Assembly: GCA_001898235.1 (NCBI GenBank)
Contig: MKTN01000037.1
Location: forward strand, 1-64,000
Reading direction: 5' to 3'
Origin: Gammaproteobacteria bacterium 39-13
Lineage (GTDB): Bacteria > Pseudomonadota > Gammaproteobacteria > Berkiellales > Berkiellaceae
Length of the DNA: 64,000 bases
Below, one piece after another: positions 49,241 through 60,258 of the stretch; position 1 is the stretch's first letter; the number at the start of each line of letters is the position of its first letter. The position numbers and the translations under genes are program-made. The notes below the pieces were generated by a model, which saw only the letters and a list, made by a program, of their open reading frames with translations, did no database searches and was not told the origin of the DNA.

Positions 49241-50687
49241 AGCGGCGCCAGAAGGTAGGTGAAAAAAGCACAAGGATAGTGAAGATCTCAAGACGTCCTG
49301 CCAGCATTGCAAAGTTTAATATCCATTTAGCATAATCAGAAAGAGAGGAGAAATTGACCGCAACGTTCCCTAGCCCTCGCCCAGAATTAGAAAGGGTAGC
49401 GACTAAGGCGGTAAACACGGAATAAAAATCTTCTTCTACCGCCAGCAGCATTAACAATAGCAAAATAAATACAACAAAATAGATAGCAAAAAATCCCCAA
49501 ATCGCTTCAATAACCCTAGGACCAATAGGTTTATCACCTAGTTTGACAGCATATTGACCATGGGGGTGGATAAGACGGCGAATTTCGCGCGTGCCTTGCT
49601 TTTGCAGTAAGAGTACACGTACGGCTTTAAGCCCACCTGCCGTTGAACCTGAGCACCCACCAATGATCCCCAAGAAAAGAAGCATGATGGGGATAAATCC
49701 TGGAAAAGGAATATTCGTCGCATTAAAGCCTGTTGTGGTAAGAAGAGAACAAATTTCAAAAAAGGCATCAAATGCCAGTATCGGCGAATGCTTATGTGCC
49801 CCATAAACAAGGAGGGCAATTAAAACGATAGCAATGCTATAGATAAACAAGCGTGTGAAGAACCGCAGTTCGGGATCCTGAAAATAGACGCGGAACATTT
49901 TACGTTTAAAAACTAAGAAATGGAGATTAAAGTTAATCGCGCCAATAAACATAAAAACAATTGCGATTAGTTTGATGTTGGGGCTAGAAAAATAACCAAA
50001 ACTTTCATCATGGGTGGAGAATCCACCGGTTGAAACAGTACTAAAGCTATGGCCAATGGCATCAAATAAAGACATTCCAGCTAGCCAATATGAGAGCGCA
50101 CAAAGCCCAATCAAGGTCACATAGACGCCCCAGATAACTTTAGCGGTTTGGGTAATACGAGGAGTGAGCTTGTCGTCTTTGACAGGACCTGAGATTTCGG
50201 TGCGAAAGAGTTGCATACCGCCTATCCCTAGGGTTGGGATAATAGCTACCGCCAAGAGAATAATGCTTATCCCACCTAAAAATTGTAATTGCTGTCGATA
50301 ATACAAAATAGAGTGAGGTAATTGATCTAAATTGGTTAGGATAGTTGCGCCAGTTGTTGTGAAACCTGAAACCGATTCAAAAAAAGCATCTGTAAATGAA
50401 AGCTTGGGTACAAAAGTTAAACAAAGTGGTAATGCACCAACAAAGCAGGCTGTTAGCCAAAAAAGAACCACGATGAGAAATCCATCATGGGTTCTTAAGG
50501 CGGTTTTATGATCTTTTGAAATAAACCAAAGTAAAAAACCGATGCCAAGTGTAAATGTAAAAGGAATAAAATAAGGCAATAAATAACCATCCTGATACCA
50601 TTGTTCAACCATCAGAGGAGGAACAAAAGTCAGGCTCAACAACATGAGCAAAAGACCCAAGATGCGGGATGTGGTAGCGATTTGCAT
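49239..50687 (-). CDS. trkH: Trk potassium uptake channel subunit TrkH
   Basis: 482-residue membrane channel. Four pore loops are visible with the expected glycines: GFTTTGATI, FSTVSTGGFS, LLTTTGFNAT and LSNSGRGLGNV, each between membrane helices as in the TrkH/KtrB fold. With TrkA it imports K+. It starts two bases after trkA. Confidence 0.96.
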   Translation of the reverse strand: MQIATTSRILGLLLMLLSLTFVPPLMVEQWYQDGYLLPYFIPFTFTLGIGFLLWFISKDHKTALRTHDGFLIVVLFWLTACFVGALPLCLTFVPKLSFTDAFFESVSGFTTTGATILTNLDQLPHSILYYRQQLQFLGGISIILLAVAIIPTLGIGGMQLFRTEISGPVKDDKLTPRITQTAKVIWGVYVTLIGLCALSYWLAGMSLFDAIGHSFSTVSTGGFSTHDESFGYFSSPNIKLIAIVFMFIGAINFNLHFLVFKRKMFRVYFQDPELRFFTRLFIYSIAIVLIALLVYGAHKHSPILAFDAFFEICSLLTTTGFNATNIPFPGFIPIMLLFLGIIGGCSGSTAGGLKAVRVLLLQKQGTREIRRLIHPHGQYAVKLGDKPIGPRVIEAIWGFFAIYFVVFILLLLMLLAVEEDFYSVFTALVATLSNSGRGLGNVAVNFSSLSDYAKWILNFAMLAGRLEIFTILVLFSPTFWRR

Positions 50688-50689
50688 AG

Positions 50690-52060
50690 CTATATAAAAG
50701 TGATCCCTACTTGAAACAAACGTTCGACTTGCGCAATTCGGGTTTTATCAATCACAAATAAAATCACATGATCTTCTGCAGCAATTTCACAATCTTCATT
50801 TGCAATAATCACCTGATCATCACGTACGATAGCGCCAATGGTCGTACCAGGGGGTAGCGTGATCTCATGAATTTTTCTGCCAATCACCTGGGAAGATTTT
50901 TTGTCTCCATGGGCGACAGCCTCGATAGCTTCTGCAGCGCCTCGACGCAAGGAGTGCACATTGACGACATCTCCTCTGCGCACATGCGTTAATAGGCTGC
51001 CAATCGTCGCTTGTTGTGGTGAAATGGCAATATCAATATCGCCACCTTCAACGACATCGACATAAGCTGAGCGATTGATTAACGCCATCACTTTGTGAGC
51101 GCCTAAGCGTTTTGCTAAAATAGATGACATAATATTGGCTTCATCGTGATTGGTGACTGCGCAAAACACATCAGTTTCTTGGATATTTTCATCCAATAAT
51201 AATTCTCTATCTGCCGCGTCGCCGTGTAATACAACCGCTTTATTCAATTCAGCGGCTAAAATTTGCGTGCGAGGTAAAGAGTGCTCGATGACCTTGACAT
51301 GAAATTGATGCTCTAAGGCTTCTGCGAGTTTAGCGCCAATATTCCCGCCACCAGCAATAATCACGCGCTTATAGGGCTGATCAAGCTGGCGTAATTCGCT
51401 CATCACAGCATCAATATGCGAGGGTGTTGCCAAGAAAAAAACCTCATCATCTGGTTCGATGATTGTATCATCGGTGGGAATGATGGGTTTATTGCGCCGA
51501 AAAATAGCGACGATTTTTGTATCAACATGTGGCATATGCTTTTTCATGTTGCCTAAAGCATGCCCTACGAGAGGACCACCATAGAATGCGCGCACAGCGG
51601 CAAGCTGAACTTTTCCTTGAGCAAAATTCACCACTTGGAGTGCATCAGGGTGTTCTATTAATCGTTTAATATGCTGCATCACCTGATGTTCAGGGCTAAT
51701 TAGCATATCGACGGCAAGTGCATCGCTACCAAACAGTTCCTCATAAGCAACATATTGAGTGGCTCTCACTCGCGCTATTTTTGTCGGCGTTCTAAACAAG
51801 TTATAAGCAACTTGGCAGGCAATCATATTCGATTCATCAGAATTGGTTACCGCGATGATAAGATCAGCGTCTTCTGCACCTGCGTTTAATAGAATATTGG
51901 GATAAGATGCAGGTCCACAAACCGTACGAATATCTAATCGTTCTTGGAGATCATTGAGGCGATCAGGATTAGTATCCACCACCGTGACATCATTATCGAT
52001 ACTAAGATGTTCTGCTAATGTGCCGCCGACTTGGCCTGCACCTAATATTATGATTTTCAT
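50690..52060 (-). CDS. trkA: Trk potassium uptake regulatory protein TrkA
   Basis: 456-residue cytoplasmic NAD(H)/ATP-binding gate of TrkH. Two RCK halves each have a Rossmann motif ([13 protein letters not shown] at ~7-19 and [13 protein letters not shown] at ~237-249), each followed by a TrkA-C domain. Overlaps rsmB by four bases. Confidence 0.96.
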   Translation of the reverse strand: MKIIILGAGQVGGTLAEHLSIDNDVTVVDTNPDRLNDLQERLDIRTVCGPASYPNILLNAGAEDADLIIAVTNSDESNMIACQVAYNLFRTPTKIARVRATQYVAYEELFGSDALAVDMLISPEHQVMQHIKRLIEHPDALQVVNFAQGKVQLAAVRAFYGGPLVGHALGNMKKHMPHVDTKIVAIFRRNKPIIPTDDTIIEPDDEVFFLATPSHIDAVMSELRQLDQPYKRVIIAGGGNIGAKLAEALEHQFHVKVIEHSLPRTQILAAELNKAVVLHGDAADRELLLDENIQETDVFCAVTNHDEANIMSSILAKRLGAHKVMALINRSAYVDVVEGGDIDIAISPQQATIGSLLTHVRRGDVVNVHSLRRGAAEAIEAVAHGDKKSSQVIGRKIHEITLPPGTTIGAIVRDDQVIIANEDCEIAAEDHVILFVIDKTRIAQVERLFQVGITFI

Positions 52061-53358
52061 CTTTTTTTACACAATCGTGCGTAATAAAATCCATCCATGG
52101 TATGTTGCCCCGGCAATATTTGTCGGCCATATTTTTGCGCAGCACCCCATGTACCCTGCAAAGGATATTCCTGTGCATCGGGATGTGTTTGCAAAAAGTG
52201 CTCAATCCTGTCTACATTTTCATGTGGCAAAATGGAACAGGTCGCATATATCAGTATGCCACCTGGTTTGAGTAACGGCCACAATTTCTCTAGAAGAAGG
52301 GTTTGTTGTTTTGCTAACAATAATATATCTTCTGGCTGGCGATGAAGCTTGATATCAGGATGGCGACGAATGATCCCGGTCGCGGAACAAGGCGCATCGA
52401 GTAGGATACGATCGAAAAGTTGTCCATCCCACCAAGCTTCAGGGGCGGTCGCATCAGCACAAAGTGTATTAGCCGCGCATTCAAGGCGTTTCAATGTATT
52501 ATTTAAACGGGCAAAACGTTCGCTATCTTTTTCAATCGCAACAACACTGATCTGTGGATGTAATTCCAACAAATGTGCTGTTTTGCCGCCAGGGGCGGCA
52601 CAGGCATCAAGAATGTGATGCCCGGCTTCTACCTCAAGCAACGTCGCGGCTAATTGAGCGGCTCCATCTTGAACGCTGACAAAACCTTCATTAAAACCTG
52701 GTAATGCCTCTAGTGCTGTTTGATTATCAATAATAATACCTGCTTCGCAAAATGCCATTGAGTTGGCTGCAATTTGGTTATCTTCGAGTTTTTGCAAGTA
52801 ATCATTTCGGCTGATTTTGTTTAAATTTACCCGTAATGCAAAAGGTGGATGTTGCTGATTGGCTTCTATAATCGTTTCCCAATCTGTTGGCCAAGCTTGT
52901 TGTAGCGTTTGAACTAACCAAGCAGGATGTGCTGTACGGATTTCTTGGTTATGGTGAGGGTGGATTTCTTTTCCTTGTCGCTGGGCTTCACGTAAAACCC
53001 CATTAACCAGTTTTAATGCCCAATTTTTGCTTAATTGACGGCATGCTTCGACTGTTGCATGGATGGATGCATAAGGTGGAATGTCGGTATAATGGATTTG
53101 ATAGAGCCCAATCATTAGCAGTAACGTCAGATCCTGATCTTTAGGTTTTAAAGGTTGACGCATCAGAGTGTGCAGCCAGCCTTGTAACCGTAGATAATAT
53201 CGCAATACACCAAAGCATAAGTGAGCAACAAAGGCAGCATCACGTGGGTCTAGTTTAGGATAGATTGTTGTAATGAATTGTGGATGAAAGGATTTGCCTT
53301 CTTTCACCACTTTAAGCAAAATTTTGCAAGCAAGGGCGCGAGTATTTGTATTTTTCAT
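52057..53358 (-). CDS. rsmB: 16S rRNA (cytosine967-C5)-methyltransferase RsmB
   Basis: 433 residues: an N-terminal NusB-like RNA-binding domain (~1-140), then the methyltransferase with SAM motif [16 protein letters not shown] (~245-260) and the two cysteines of the family, [15 protein letters not shown] and YATCS. Part of the conserved def-fmt-rsmB-trkA-trkH cluster. Confidence 0.96.
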   Translation of the reverse strand: MKNTNTRALACKILLKVVKEGKSFHPQFITTIYPKLDPRDAAFVAHLCFGVLRYYLRLQGWLHTLMRQPLKPKDQDLTLLLMIGLYQIHYTDIPPYASIHATVEACRQLSKNWALKLVNGVLREAQRQGKEIHPHHNQEIRTAHPAWLVQTLQQAWPTDWETIIEANQQHPPFALRVNLNKISRNDYLQKLEDNQIAANSMAFCEAGIIIDNQTALEALPGFNEGFVSVQDGAAQLAATLLEVEAGHHILDACAAPGGKTAHLLELHPQISVVAIEKDSERFARLNNTLKRLECAANTLCADATAPEAWWDGQLFDRILLDAPCSATGIIRRHPDIKLHRQPEDILLLAKQQTLLLEKLWPLLKPGGILIYATCSILPHENVDRIEHFLQTHPDAQEYPLQGTWGAAQKYGRQILPGQHTMDGFYYARLCKKR

Positions 53359-53372
53359 ATCGTTTACTATTT

Positions 53373-54314
53373 CTAATTAAATTGCTGACCAATAGCAAAA
53401 AGATGCGCATGTCCTTTTAAAATCTCAGACATTGCCATTACTTTTTTCCCTGGTAGTTGAGCTTGTTCTATACATAGACTGCCATCAGCCGTGGCAACCA
53501 AAATTCCTGTAGGGGTATGATCAATAATAGATCCAGGAGTCTTTCCTATAAAAGTGCCAGGAGAAGCCAGTGCTTTCCATATGCGGATCAACGTGCCATC
53601 AATATGGGTAAACGCCACAGGCCATGGATTAAAAGCACGTATTTTCTGATCAATTTCTTTTGCCGAGGTATGCCAATCAATACGCCCTTGTTCTTTGGTA
53701 ATTTTGCCTGCATGTGTGACAGGTGTATTCATGTTGCTTTGTTTACGAGGAGCTGGTGAATGGGTGATCTCTTCGAGTTTCTCTACTAATAACTCAGCAC
53801 CCAATTGCGCTAATTTGTCATGGAGGGTTTCGGATGTGTCTTCTTTTGTGATCTCACAATTTTTTTGTGCGAGGATATCACCCGTATCTAAGCCTATATC
53901 CATTTGCATTAAGCTAATGCCGGTTTCTTGATCTCCAGCTAAGATAGCTTGTTGGATAGGAGAGGCGCCACGCCAGCGGGGAAGTATCGATGCATGCACG
54001 TTAATACAGCCAAAGCGGGGTAATGTTAAAATGGCTTCTGGCAGCAACAAGCCATAAGCCGCAACAATCATCACATCTGCTTGGTATTGTTCTAAGGTGG
54101 CAAGGGCCTCAGGCGATTTTAAACTGATAGGTTGTTCTACGGGAATATCATGCCGTTGCGCCAACATTTTGACCGGGCTCATCTGTAAGTGCTGACCCCG
54201 ACCGGCGGGTTTATCTGGCTGCGTATAAACAGCGACAATGTTACGTTTAGCTTGTAATAAAGCTTGTAGCTGTATTTCAGCGAAAATGGGCGTCCCAGCG
54301 AATACTATCCTCAT
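53373..54314 (-). CDS. fmt: Methionyl-tRNA formyltransferase
   Basis: 313 residues. It formylates initiator Met-tRNA using 10-formyl-THF. The catalytic region INVHASILPRWRGASPIQQ (N, H) and the aspartate in MDIGLDTGDIL are present, followed by the C-terminal tRNA-binding domain. It is followed by rsmB after 14 bases. Confidence 0.97.
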   Translation of the reverse strand: MRIVFAGTPIFAEIQLQALLQAKRNIVAVYTQPDKPAGRGQHLQMSPVKMLAQRHDIPVEQPISLKSPEALATLEQYQADVMIVAAYGLLLPEAILTLPRFGCINVHASILPRWRGASPIQQAILAGDQETGISLMQMDIGLDTGDILAQKNCEITKEDTSETLHDKLAQLGAELLVEKLEEITHSPAPRKQSNMNTPVTHAGKITKEQGRIDWHTSAKEIDQKIRAFNPWPVAFTHIDGTLIRIWKALASPGTFIGKTPGSIIDHTPTGILVATADGSLCIEQAQLPGKKVMAMSEILKGHAHLFAIGQQFN

Positions 54315-54322
54315 GAATAATC

Positions 54323-54832
54323 TTACTCCGCGGCAGCTGCCTTTTGTACTTTTTCTAATTTTTTAAGCATCATCATACGCTTTAGTTTGGAAAAGTGATC
54401 GATGAAAAGAACGCCATCGAGATGCTCAGATTCGTGTTGTATGCAATGCGAAGTTAATCCATCTGCTGTCATAGTTTGGGGTTGACCAAATTCATCTTGA
54501 TAGTTCACAGTCACTTTAGTGGCGCGCATCACTCTTGCATAAACGCCCGGGAAAGATAGGCATCCTTCTTCCGAAATTGACTCTCCCTCTTTTGAAATTA
54601 TTTCAGGATTAATGATACATATAGGTTGGTTTTGTTGAGGAGAGGTATCCATGACAAACAACCGAAGAGAAAGGCCAAGCTGGGTTGCAGCCAATCCACA
54701 ACCTTGATCTGCATACATTTTTTCAAACATTTCTTTGACGGTTTGGCGCAACGCATCATCAAACTGGGTAACGATGGGGGCGATTTCACGTAGGCCCTTT
54801 TGCGGATATTTTAATATTTTTAATGTAGACAT
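54323..54832 (-). CDS. def: Peptide deformylase
   Basis: 169-residue metalloenzyme removing the N-formyl group from new proteins. The three motifs are intact: GCGLAATQ (44-51), EGCLS with metal ligand C91, and HESEH with H133, E134 and H137. First gene of the cluster with fmt; the region upstream is shared with the divergent LysM gene. Confidence 0.97.
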   Translation of the reverse strand: MSTLKILKYPQKGLREIAPIVTQFDDALRQTVKEMFEKMYADQGCGLAATQLGLSLRLFVMDTSPQQNQPICIINPEIISKEGESISEEGCLSFPGVYARVMRATKVTVNYQDEFGQPQTMTADGLTSHCIQHESEHLDGVLFIDHFSKLKRMMMLKKLEKVQKAAAAE

Positions 54833-55099
54833 GGTTGAAACTTTCTTTTCCGATTAAACATTGGGATAGTATACAAGGACATGCTTGCAAATGTTAGTTT
54901 TGTAGCAAAATTAGAGTGCCTAGCATTATAATCTCGTCGGAAAAAAAAAGCATTGCATATACTCCAGCAGTCGATTTTTAGGTTAGGCGCCGAGCCTTCG
55001 AACAATAGGAGTGTATACAAACATGACTTTTGTGAGATAGGCGAAGGCAACAGCACCTAAAATTCGAATGCGAAGAGTTTCGCGAAAAGGAGTTTGCTG

Positions 55100-56182
55100 A
55101 TGACAAGAATGTGGAGGCGGGCGTCAGAATGGTATATCGCTTTACTGATAAGCCTCTTTTCTTCTCTGGGTAGTGCACAAGATGATAACAACTGGCTTAT
55201 TGAGAATGCGCCGCAAAGTTATCGTGTACAGGCTGGGGATACTTTGTGGGATATTGCTTGTCGTTTTTTACGTGATCCTTGGCGATGGCAACAAATTTGG
55301 CAGGCAAATCCTGCGATTGAAGATCCCGATCGTATCTATCCGGGTGATCGTATCGTGCTTTCTTACCAAGAAGGCCAACCTAGATTGCAGTTAGAGCGCA
55401 GCCAAAATACACGTATTCTTAATAAGCAAACCGGCATTATTAAGCTGCGTCCTCGTGTGAGAGAATTGCCTGTAGATAGGGCTATTCCAGCCATTCCGTT
55501 GCATGTTATTAACCCTTTTTTAAATGAGTCGCGCGTAGTAACGCCTTCTCAAGCGAAACATTGCCCTCCAGTTATTGCATTGGATGAAGATCATATAGTC
55601 ATTGGTGCAGGCGATAGATTTTATGTTAGTAGAATGTCATCTTTAGAAAAAGAGGATGTTTACGCTGTTTTTAGACCGGAAAAAACCTATATTGATCCCA
55701 AAACAAAAGCCTTTTTAGGTGTAGAAGGTCTTTTATTAGGGAAAGCACAAGTAGAAAGAGCTGGGGAGCCCGCGCGATTAATTCTCACGCAAAGCTTTGC
55801 TGAAGTAAAAATAGGCGATAGGGTGACACACACTTTAAAAGAAAAAATTAGTCCCTATTTTGTGCCCAAATACCCTCAAGGCGAACCAGAAGGGCAAATT
55901 ATTTCCGTCTTTGGAGGAGTAACCCAAATTGGCCAGTATCAGGTACTTGTCGTCACAGGAGGCACAGATCGATGCCGAGAAGTCGGCGATGTGTTGGCTA
56001 TATATCAAACTAAAAAAGATATTCCTTCTCGCTTACTTTTTGAAACAGACAGAGTTTACCGATTTCCGCCACTTAGGATAGGAACAAGTGTTGTTTTTAG
56101 AGTCTTTGATAAAGTTAGCTATGTATTAGTGATGAGTGCGACAAGACCAATTTATTTGCTAGATGAGGTCGGTAAGCCATAG
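55100..56182 (+). CDS. LysM-domain envelope protein
   Basis: About 360 residues with an N-terminal signal sequence (WYIALLISLFSSLGSAQ). A LysM peptidoglycan-binding domain at ~38-90 contains YRVQAGDTLWDIACRFL and NPAIEDPDRIYPGDRI, followed by a ~260-residue region of mostly beta character. ATG 55100 has AAGGAG seven bases upstream; a TTG two codons earlier is less likely. The gene sits divergent from def and ahead of dprA-smg-topA, its usual place in gammaproteobacteria. It should be periplasmic and bind peptidoglycan; exact role is unknown. Confidence 0.9.
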   Translation: MTRMWRRASEWYIALLISLFSSLGSAQDDNNWLIENAPQSYRVQAGDTLWDIACRFLRDPWRWQQIWQANPAIEDPDRIYPGDRIVLSYQEGQPRLQLERSQNTRILNKQTGIIKLRPRVRELPVDRAIPAIPLHVINPFLNESRVVTPSQAKHCPPVIALDEDHIVIGAGDRFYVSRMSSLEKEDVYAVFRPEKTYIDPKTKAFLGVEGLLLGKAQVERAGEPARLILTQSFAEVKIGDRVTHTLKEKISPYFVPKYPQGEPEGQIISVFGGVTQIGQYQVLVVTGGTDRCREVGDVLAIYQTKKDIPSRLLFETDRVYRFPPLRIGTSVVFRVFDKVSYVLVMSATRPIYLLDEVGKP

Positions 56183-56220
56183 ACTAGCGAACTTTAAAGA
56201 AGATGATTGTGGCTTAGTTT

Positions 56221-57381
56221 GTGAGTATGCAAGGATCTCGCTTTCAAATCCAAGCGAAAAATGAAGATGAAATTGCTTCCTGGCTTGCTGTTCGTCGATG
56301 CCCTGGAATAGGTCCGCGAAAATTTGCAGCACTGCTTGAACAGACAAAAAGTTTGTCAGATTGCTTCTCTGGAGGGGCGCTGCGTCCTGATTTTGATAAA
56401 TGGTGTAAACACCATGGGATTTCAGCATTTGTTCCAGATTGGAAGGGCGTAGAAAGTGATCTTAAGTGGTCAGAAGAAGAACAAAATCATATTGTAACGA
56501 TAAATGATCAAGCGTATCCCGAGCTGTTAAGGCAGATAGAGACAGCGCCGCCGATTTTATTTGTTTGTGGCAAAATAAATGCATTGCACTATCGGCAACT
56601 CGCTATTGTAGGCAGCAGACATCCAAGCGCCTTAGGGCGAGAGAATGCTTATCATTTTGCGAGCGTTTTGTCACAGCATGGGTGGGCAATCACAAGTGGC
56701 TTGGCATTAGGTATTGATGCATGCAGTCATGAGGGGACTTTAGCTGCATTAGGGATCACGATTGCAGTGTTGGGAAGTGGTCTCAATCAAATTTATCCGG
56801 CAAAACATAAGGCTTTGGCGCAGCAAATTACAGAGAAAGGTGCCTTAGTTTCAGAGTTTCCAATTGGGACTCCCCCTTTACCTTCAAACTTTCCGCAACG
56901 TAATCGATTAATTAGTGGGTTGTCATGGGGTGTTTTAGTGGTGGAATCAGCGTTGAAAAGTGGCTCTTTAATCACGGCGAACTATGCTTTGGATCAAGGG
57001 AGAGAAGTTTTTGCGCTTCCAGGATCCATTCATAACCCTATGGCCAGGGGATGTCATCAGTTGATCCGACAAGGCGCAAAATGTGTTGAAAGCATTGAAC
57101 ATATCATGGAAGAATTTCCTATGCTTGCAACAAAAGGTTGTGAGACGAAGCAGCAAGATTTTGCTTCGGCGATCCGATCCAAACCTAAAAAGGAGCTTCG
57201 ACCTTCAACATCATTACCATTGTTAGCGCACGTTAGTGAGGTGTGCACCCCAATTGATCTTATCGTCGACAGATCAGGATTGACCGTAGAGGAGGTTTCC
57301 TCGATTCTATTAGAGCTGGAATTGCAAGGAGTAGTCGCTTGTGTTCCGGGAGGTTATATCCGTATTGGAACAGGTGGATAA
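56221..57381 (+). CDS. dprA: DNA processing protein DprA
   Basis: 386 residues. An N-terminal SAM-like helical region (CPGIGPRKFAALLE) precedes the Rossmann-like DprA core with VGSRHPSALG, ITSGLALGIDACSH, AVLGSGLNQIYP and PLPSNFPQRNRLISGLS, and a C-terminal winged helix ends the protein. DprA loads RecA on incoming single strands during natural transformation. The start could be GTG 56221 or the ATG two codons later. Confidence 0.95.
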   Translation: MSMQGSRFQIQAKNEDEIASWLAVRRCPGIGPRKFAALLEQTKSLSDCFSGGALRPDFDKWCKHHGISAFVPDWKGVESDLKWSEEEQNHIVTINDQAYPELLRQIETAPPILFVCGKINALHYRQLAIVGSRHPSALGRENAYHFASVLSQHGWAITSGLALGIDACSHEGTLAALGITIAVLGSGLNQIYPAKHKALAQQITEKGALVSEFPIGTPPLPSNFPQRNRLISGLSWGVLVVESALKSGSLITANYALDQGREVFALPGSIHNPMARGCHQLIRQGAKCVESIEHIMEEFPMLATKGCETKQQDFASAIRSKPKKELRPSTSLPLLAHVSEVCTPIDLIVDRSGLTVEEVSSILLELELQGVVACVPGGYIRIGTGG

Positions 57382-57384
57382 ACA

Positions 57385-57864
57385 ATGAAAGAAAATGTGA
57401 TTGATGTGCTCATGTTTTTATTTGATAACTACCTGAGTATCGAAGATGGCATGCCCACAGATGAAAAAACGTTGGCTTGTGAATTGGAAGAAGCTGGATT
57501 TGATACTATAGATATCTCTAAAGCGTTTGATTGGTTAGGTGAGTTAGCCGAGATTAAACAAACCGAGTCTACCCTCATTCAAACGCCGAGTAATGCGATA
57601 CGTGTATACCTTCCTCAAGAACAACATAAGTTGGATGTTTCTTGTCGCGGGTTCCTACACCAATTAGAGAATATGGAAGTATTGGATGCAACCACACGCG
57701 AAATTATTATAGACAGAGCCATGGCAATTGAGGTAGATCACTTAAGTTTGCAACAATTTAAGCGTATTGTTGGTCTAGTACTGTTAAATAGTGGCCTGCA
57801 TGAGGACATGCTGGCATGGATAGAAGATCTTATATATAGCGAGTCTGAATCAGTTTTACATTAA
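57385..57864 (+). CDS. smg: DUF494 family protein Smg
   Basis: 159-residue cytosolic protein starting MKENVIDVLMFLFDNYL, typical of the Smg/DUF494 family, which is regularly found between dprA and topA. Three bases separate it from dprA. Its function is not established. Confidence 0.92.
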   Translation: MKENVIDVLMFLFDNYLSIEDGMPTDEKTLACELEEAGFDTIDISKAFDWLGELAEIKQTESTLIQTPSNAIRVYLPQEQHKLDVSCRGFLHQLENMEVLDATTREIIIDRAMAIEVDHLSLQQFKRIVGLVLLNSGLHEDMLAWIEDLIYSESESVLH

Positions 57865-57894
57865 AGCTGACATGAAAACGGAGTAACCTTTACG

Positions 57895-60204
57895 ATGACA
57901 AATCGTTTGGTGGTGGTTGAGTCGCCAGCCAAAGCTAAGACTATCAAAAAATACTTGGGCAAAGGCTATCAAGTATTGGCTTCCTATGGGCATGTGCGTG
58001 ATCTGCTACCCAAAGAAGGTGCGGTTGATCCAGATAATGACTTTGCAATGAAATATGTTGTTATCGAAAAGAACGCTAACCATGTTAAAACGATAGCAGA
58101 CACTTTGAAAAAGAACGATGAATTGCTAGTTGCAACCGACCCTGATCGCGAAGGTGAAGCGATAGCTTATCATATTTGTGAAATCATGAAGGAAAAGGGG
58201 TTGTTAAAAGACAAGCCTGTGCGTCGAGTCGTTTTTCATGAGATCACCAAATCAGCTATCTTGGAGGCTATCAACCATTCTCGAGATTTATCTCAAGATT
58301 TAGTAAATGCGCAGCAAGCGCGTCGAGCGTTGGATTATTTAGTGGGGTTTAACTTGTCACCACTTTTGTGGCGCAAAGTTCGACCGGGATTATCGGCAGG
58401 CCGTGTCCAAAGTCCCGCGCTTCGTATGATAGTTGAACGTGAACTTGAAATTGAAAGTTTTATTCCTAAAGAATACTGGACAATTGAAGCAGATGCTACA
58501 CAGAAAAAACAAGCCATTAGTGCAAAACTAGTTGAGTTTGAAGGCGAAAAATTAAAGCAGTTTTCAATTACTGATGTGGACAGGGCTGAGCATGTTGTCT
58601 CCACGCTCAAACGTGAAGGCAAGGGCTCCCTTGTTGTTAAAAATATTGAGAAAAAGAAGCGTAAGCGAAATCCTTCTGCGCCTTTTACTACCTCGACTTT
58701 ACAACAGGAAGCTTCACGAAAATTAGGTTTTGGTGCTCAGCGCACTATGCGTATTGCACAACAGCTTTATGAAGGTATCGATATCGGCGAAGGGGCTGTC
58801 GGTCTGATTACCTATATGCGTACCGACTCAGTAAACTTAGCAGCTGTTGCTGTAGAAGAAATACGCCAAGTGATAGAGTCGCGTTATGGTAAAGATGCCT
58901 TGCCCGATACGCCACATTTTTACAAAACTAAAGCGAAAAATGCACAAGAAGCACACGAGGCGATTCGTCCAACCTCTGCGGCTATCATTCCAGATGATAT
59001 TAAGCATGCCTTAAGTGCTGATCAATACAAGTTATACAATTTGATCTGGAAGCGAACTATCGCTTGTCAAATGATTCCGGCCACAATTGATACAGTCGCA
59101 GTAGATTTGACATGTGGTGAAAATAATATCTTTCGTGCAAATGGCTCGATTGTTTCTGAGCCCGGCTTTTTACAAGTTTATGAAGAAGGCTTAGACGATA
59201 GCGCGAAAAAAGATAAAGATAATGAAGGCAAAATGTTGCCTCCGCTTAAAGAGGGCGATGTTTTACCCATTCAAGAAATTCGTCCTGAGCAGCATTTTAC
59301 TGAACCCCCCCCCCGATACTCAGAAGCCACTTTGGTGAAAACGTTAGAAGAGTATGGCATTGGTCGTCCTTCAACCTATGCGACGATCATTGGGACCTTA
59401 CAACAACGTGAATATGCCGTTTTGGAAAACAAACGCTTTCATCCAACGGATGTGGGTAGAGTCGTCAATCGCTTTTTAACGACTTATTTCCAGCAATATG
59501 TGGATTATGGATTTACCGCAGGATTGGAAGATGAGCTCGACGATATTTCTCGTGGTGAGAAAGAATGGCGTCCCGTTTTGAAAGAATTTTGGCATCCTTT
59601 TATTTCACTGGTAAAAGAAATTCAAGAGAATGTTCAGCGCAAAGATGTCACGCAGGAGCCTATCGAAGAAAAATGTCCTCAATGTGGTTCTCCTTTATCT
59701 ATCCGGTTGGGAAGACGAGGGCGGTTTATTGGCTGCACAAGTTATCCTGAATGCGACTATACGCGCAGTCTTGAAGATAATAATGCGGCATCGCAAGTTA
59801 CAGAAACGGTAGAAGGGCGTACCTGTCCTGATTGTGGTGGGGCTTTACAAATAAAGAAGGGTAAATACGGTAAATTTATTGGATGTAGTAATTATCCAGA
59901 ATGTAAATTTATTGAGCCCTTAGAAAAACCTGAGGATACGGGCGTTGAATGTCCTTCTTGTCATCAGGCAAATATTTTGAAGCGTAAATCGCGCCAGGGT
60001 AAAGTCTTTTTTTCTTGCGCTCGTTACCCTGATTGCAAATATGCGCTTTGGTATACGCCGTTGGCAAAACCTTGTCCGCTTTGTGAATGGCCAATAACAT
60101 CGATAAAAACCACAAAACGCAACGGAACAGAACGGGTATGTCCTCAAAAAGATTGTAAGTTTTCAGAGCCTTACGATTTAGAGACCGAAACAGAAGGCAC
60201 ATAA
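57895..60204 (+). CDS. topA: DNA topoisomerase I
   Basis: 769-residue type IA topoisomerase that relaxes negative supercoils. TOPRIM begins VVESPAKAKTIKKYLG; the catalytic tyrosine is Y307 in ITYMRTDS. Four C-terminal zinc-ribbon-like repeats follow, each built on CPxC ... C-x-YPxC patterns (from ~590 onward), the last one degenerate. The codons for the conserved PPPR motif form a run of ten C's (59305-59314), unusually prone to slippage for an essential gene. Confidence 0.97.
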   Translation: MTNRLVVVESPAKAKTIKKYLGKGYQVLASYGHVRDLLPKEGAVDPDNDFAMKYVVIEKNANHVKTIADTLKKNDELLVATDPDREGEAIAYHICEIMKEKGLLKDKPVRRVVFHEITKSAILEAINHSRDLSQDLVNAQQARRALDYLVGFNLSPLLWRKVRPGLSAGRVQSPALRMIVERELEIESFIPKEYWTIEADATQKKQAISAKLVEFEGEKLKQFSITDVDRAEHVVSTLKREGKGSLVVKNIEKKKRKRNPSAPFTTSTLQQEASRKLGFGAQRTMRIAQQLYEGIDIGEGAVGLITYMRTDSVNLAAVAVEEIRQVIESRYGKDALPDTPHFYKTKAKNAQEAHEAIRPTSAAIIPDDIKHALSADQYKLYNLIWKRTIACQMIPATIDTVAVDLTCGENNIFRANGSIVSEPGFLQVYEEGLDDSAKKDKDNEGKMLPPLKEGDVLPIQEIRPEQHFTEPPPRYSEATLVKTLEEYGIGRPSTYATIIGTLQQREYAVLENKRFHPTDVGRVVNRFLTTYFQQYVDYGFTAGLEDELDDISRGEKEWRPVLKEFWHPFISLVKEIQENVQRKDVTQEPIEEKCPQCGSPLSIRLGRRGRFIGCTSYPECDYTRSLEDNNAASQVTETVEGRTCPDCGGALQIKKGKYGKFIGCSNYPECKFIEPLEKPEDTGVECPSCHQANILKRKSRQGKVFFSCARYPDCKYALWYTPLAKPCPLCEWPITSIKTTKRNGTERVCPQKDCKFSEPYDLETETEGT

Positions 60205-60258
60205 TCCTTTTTTCTTGGGTCTCTTTTGCGATATACTCCCAGCCAAATCAAGGACTCG

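Noticed and set aside
54925..54932. ATTATAAT as a shared -10 box for def and the LysM gene
   Set aside because: A TATAAT is readable on both strands, but no acceptable -35 box at the right spacing was found on either.
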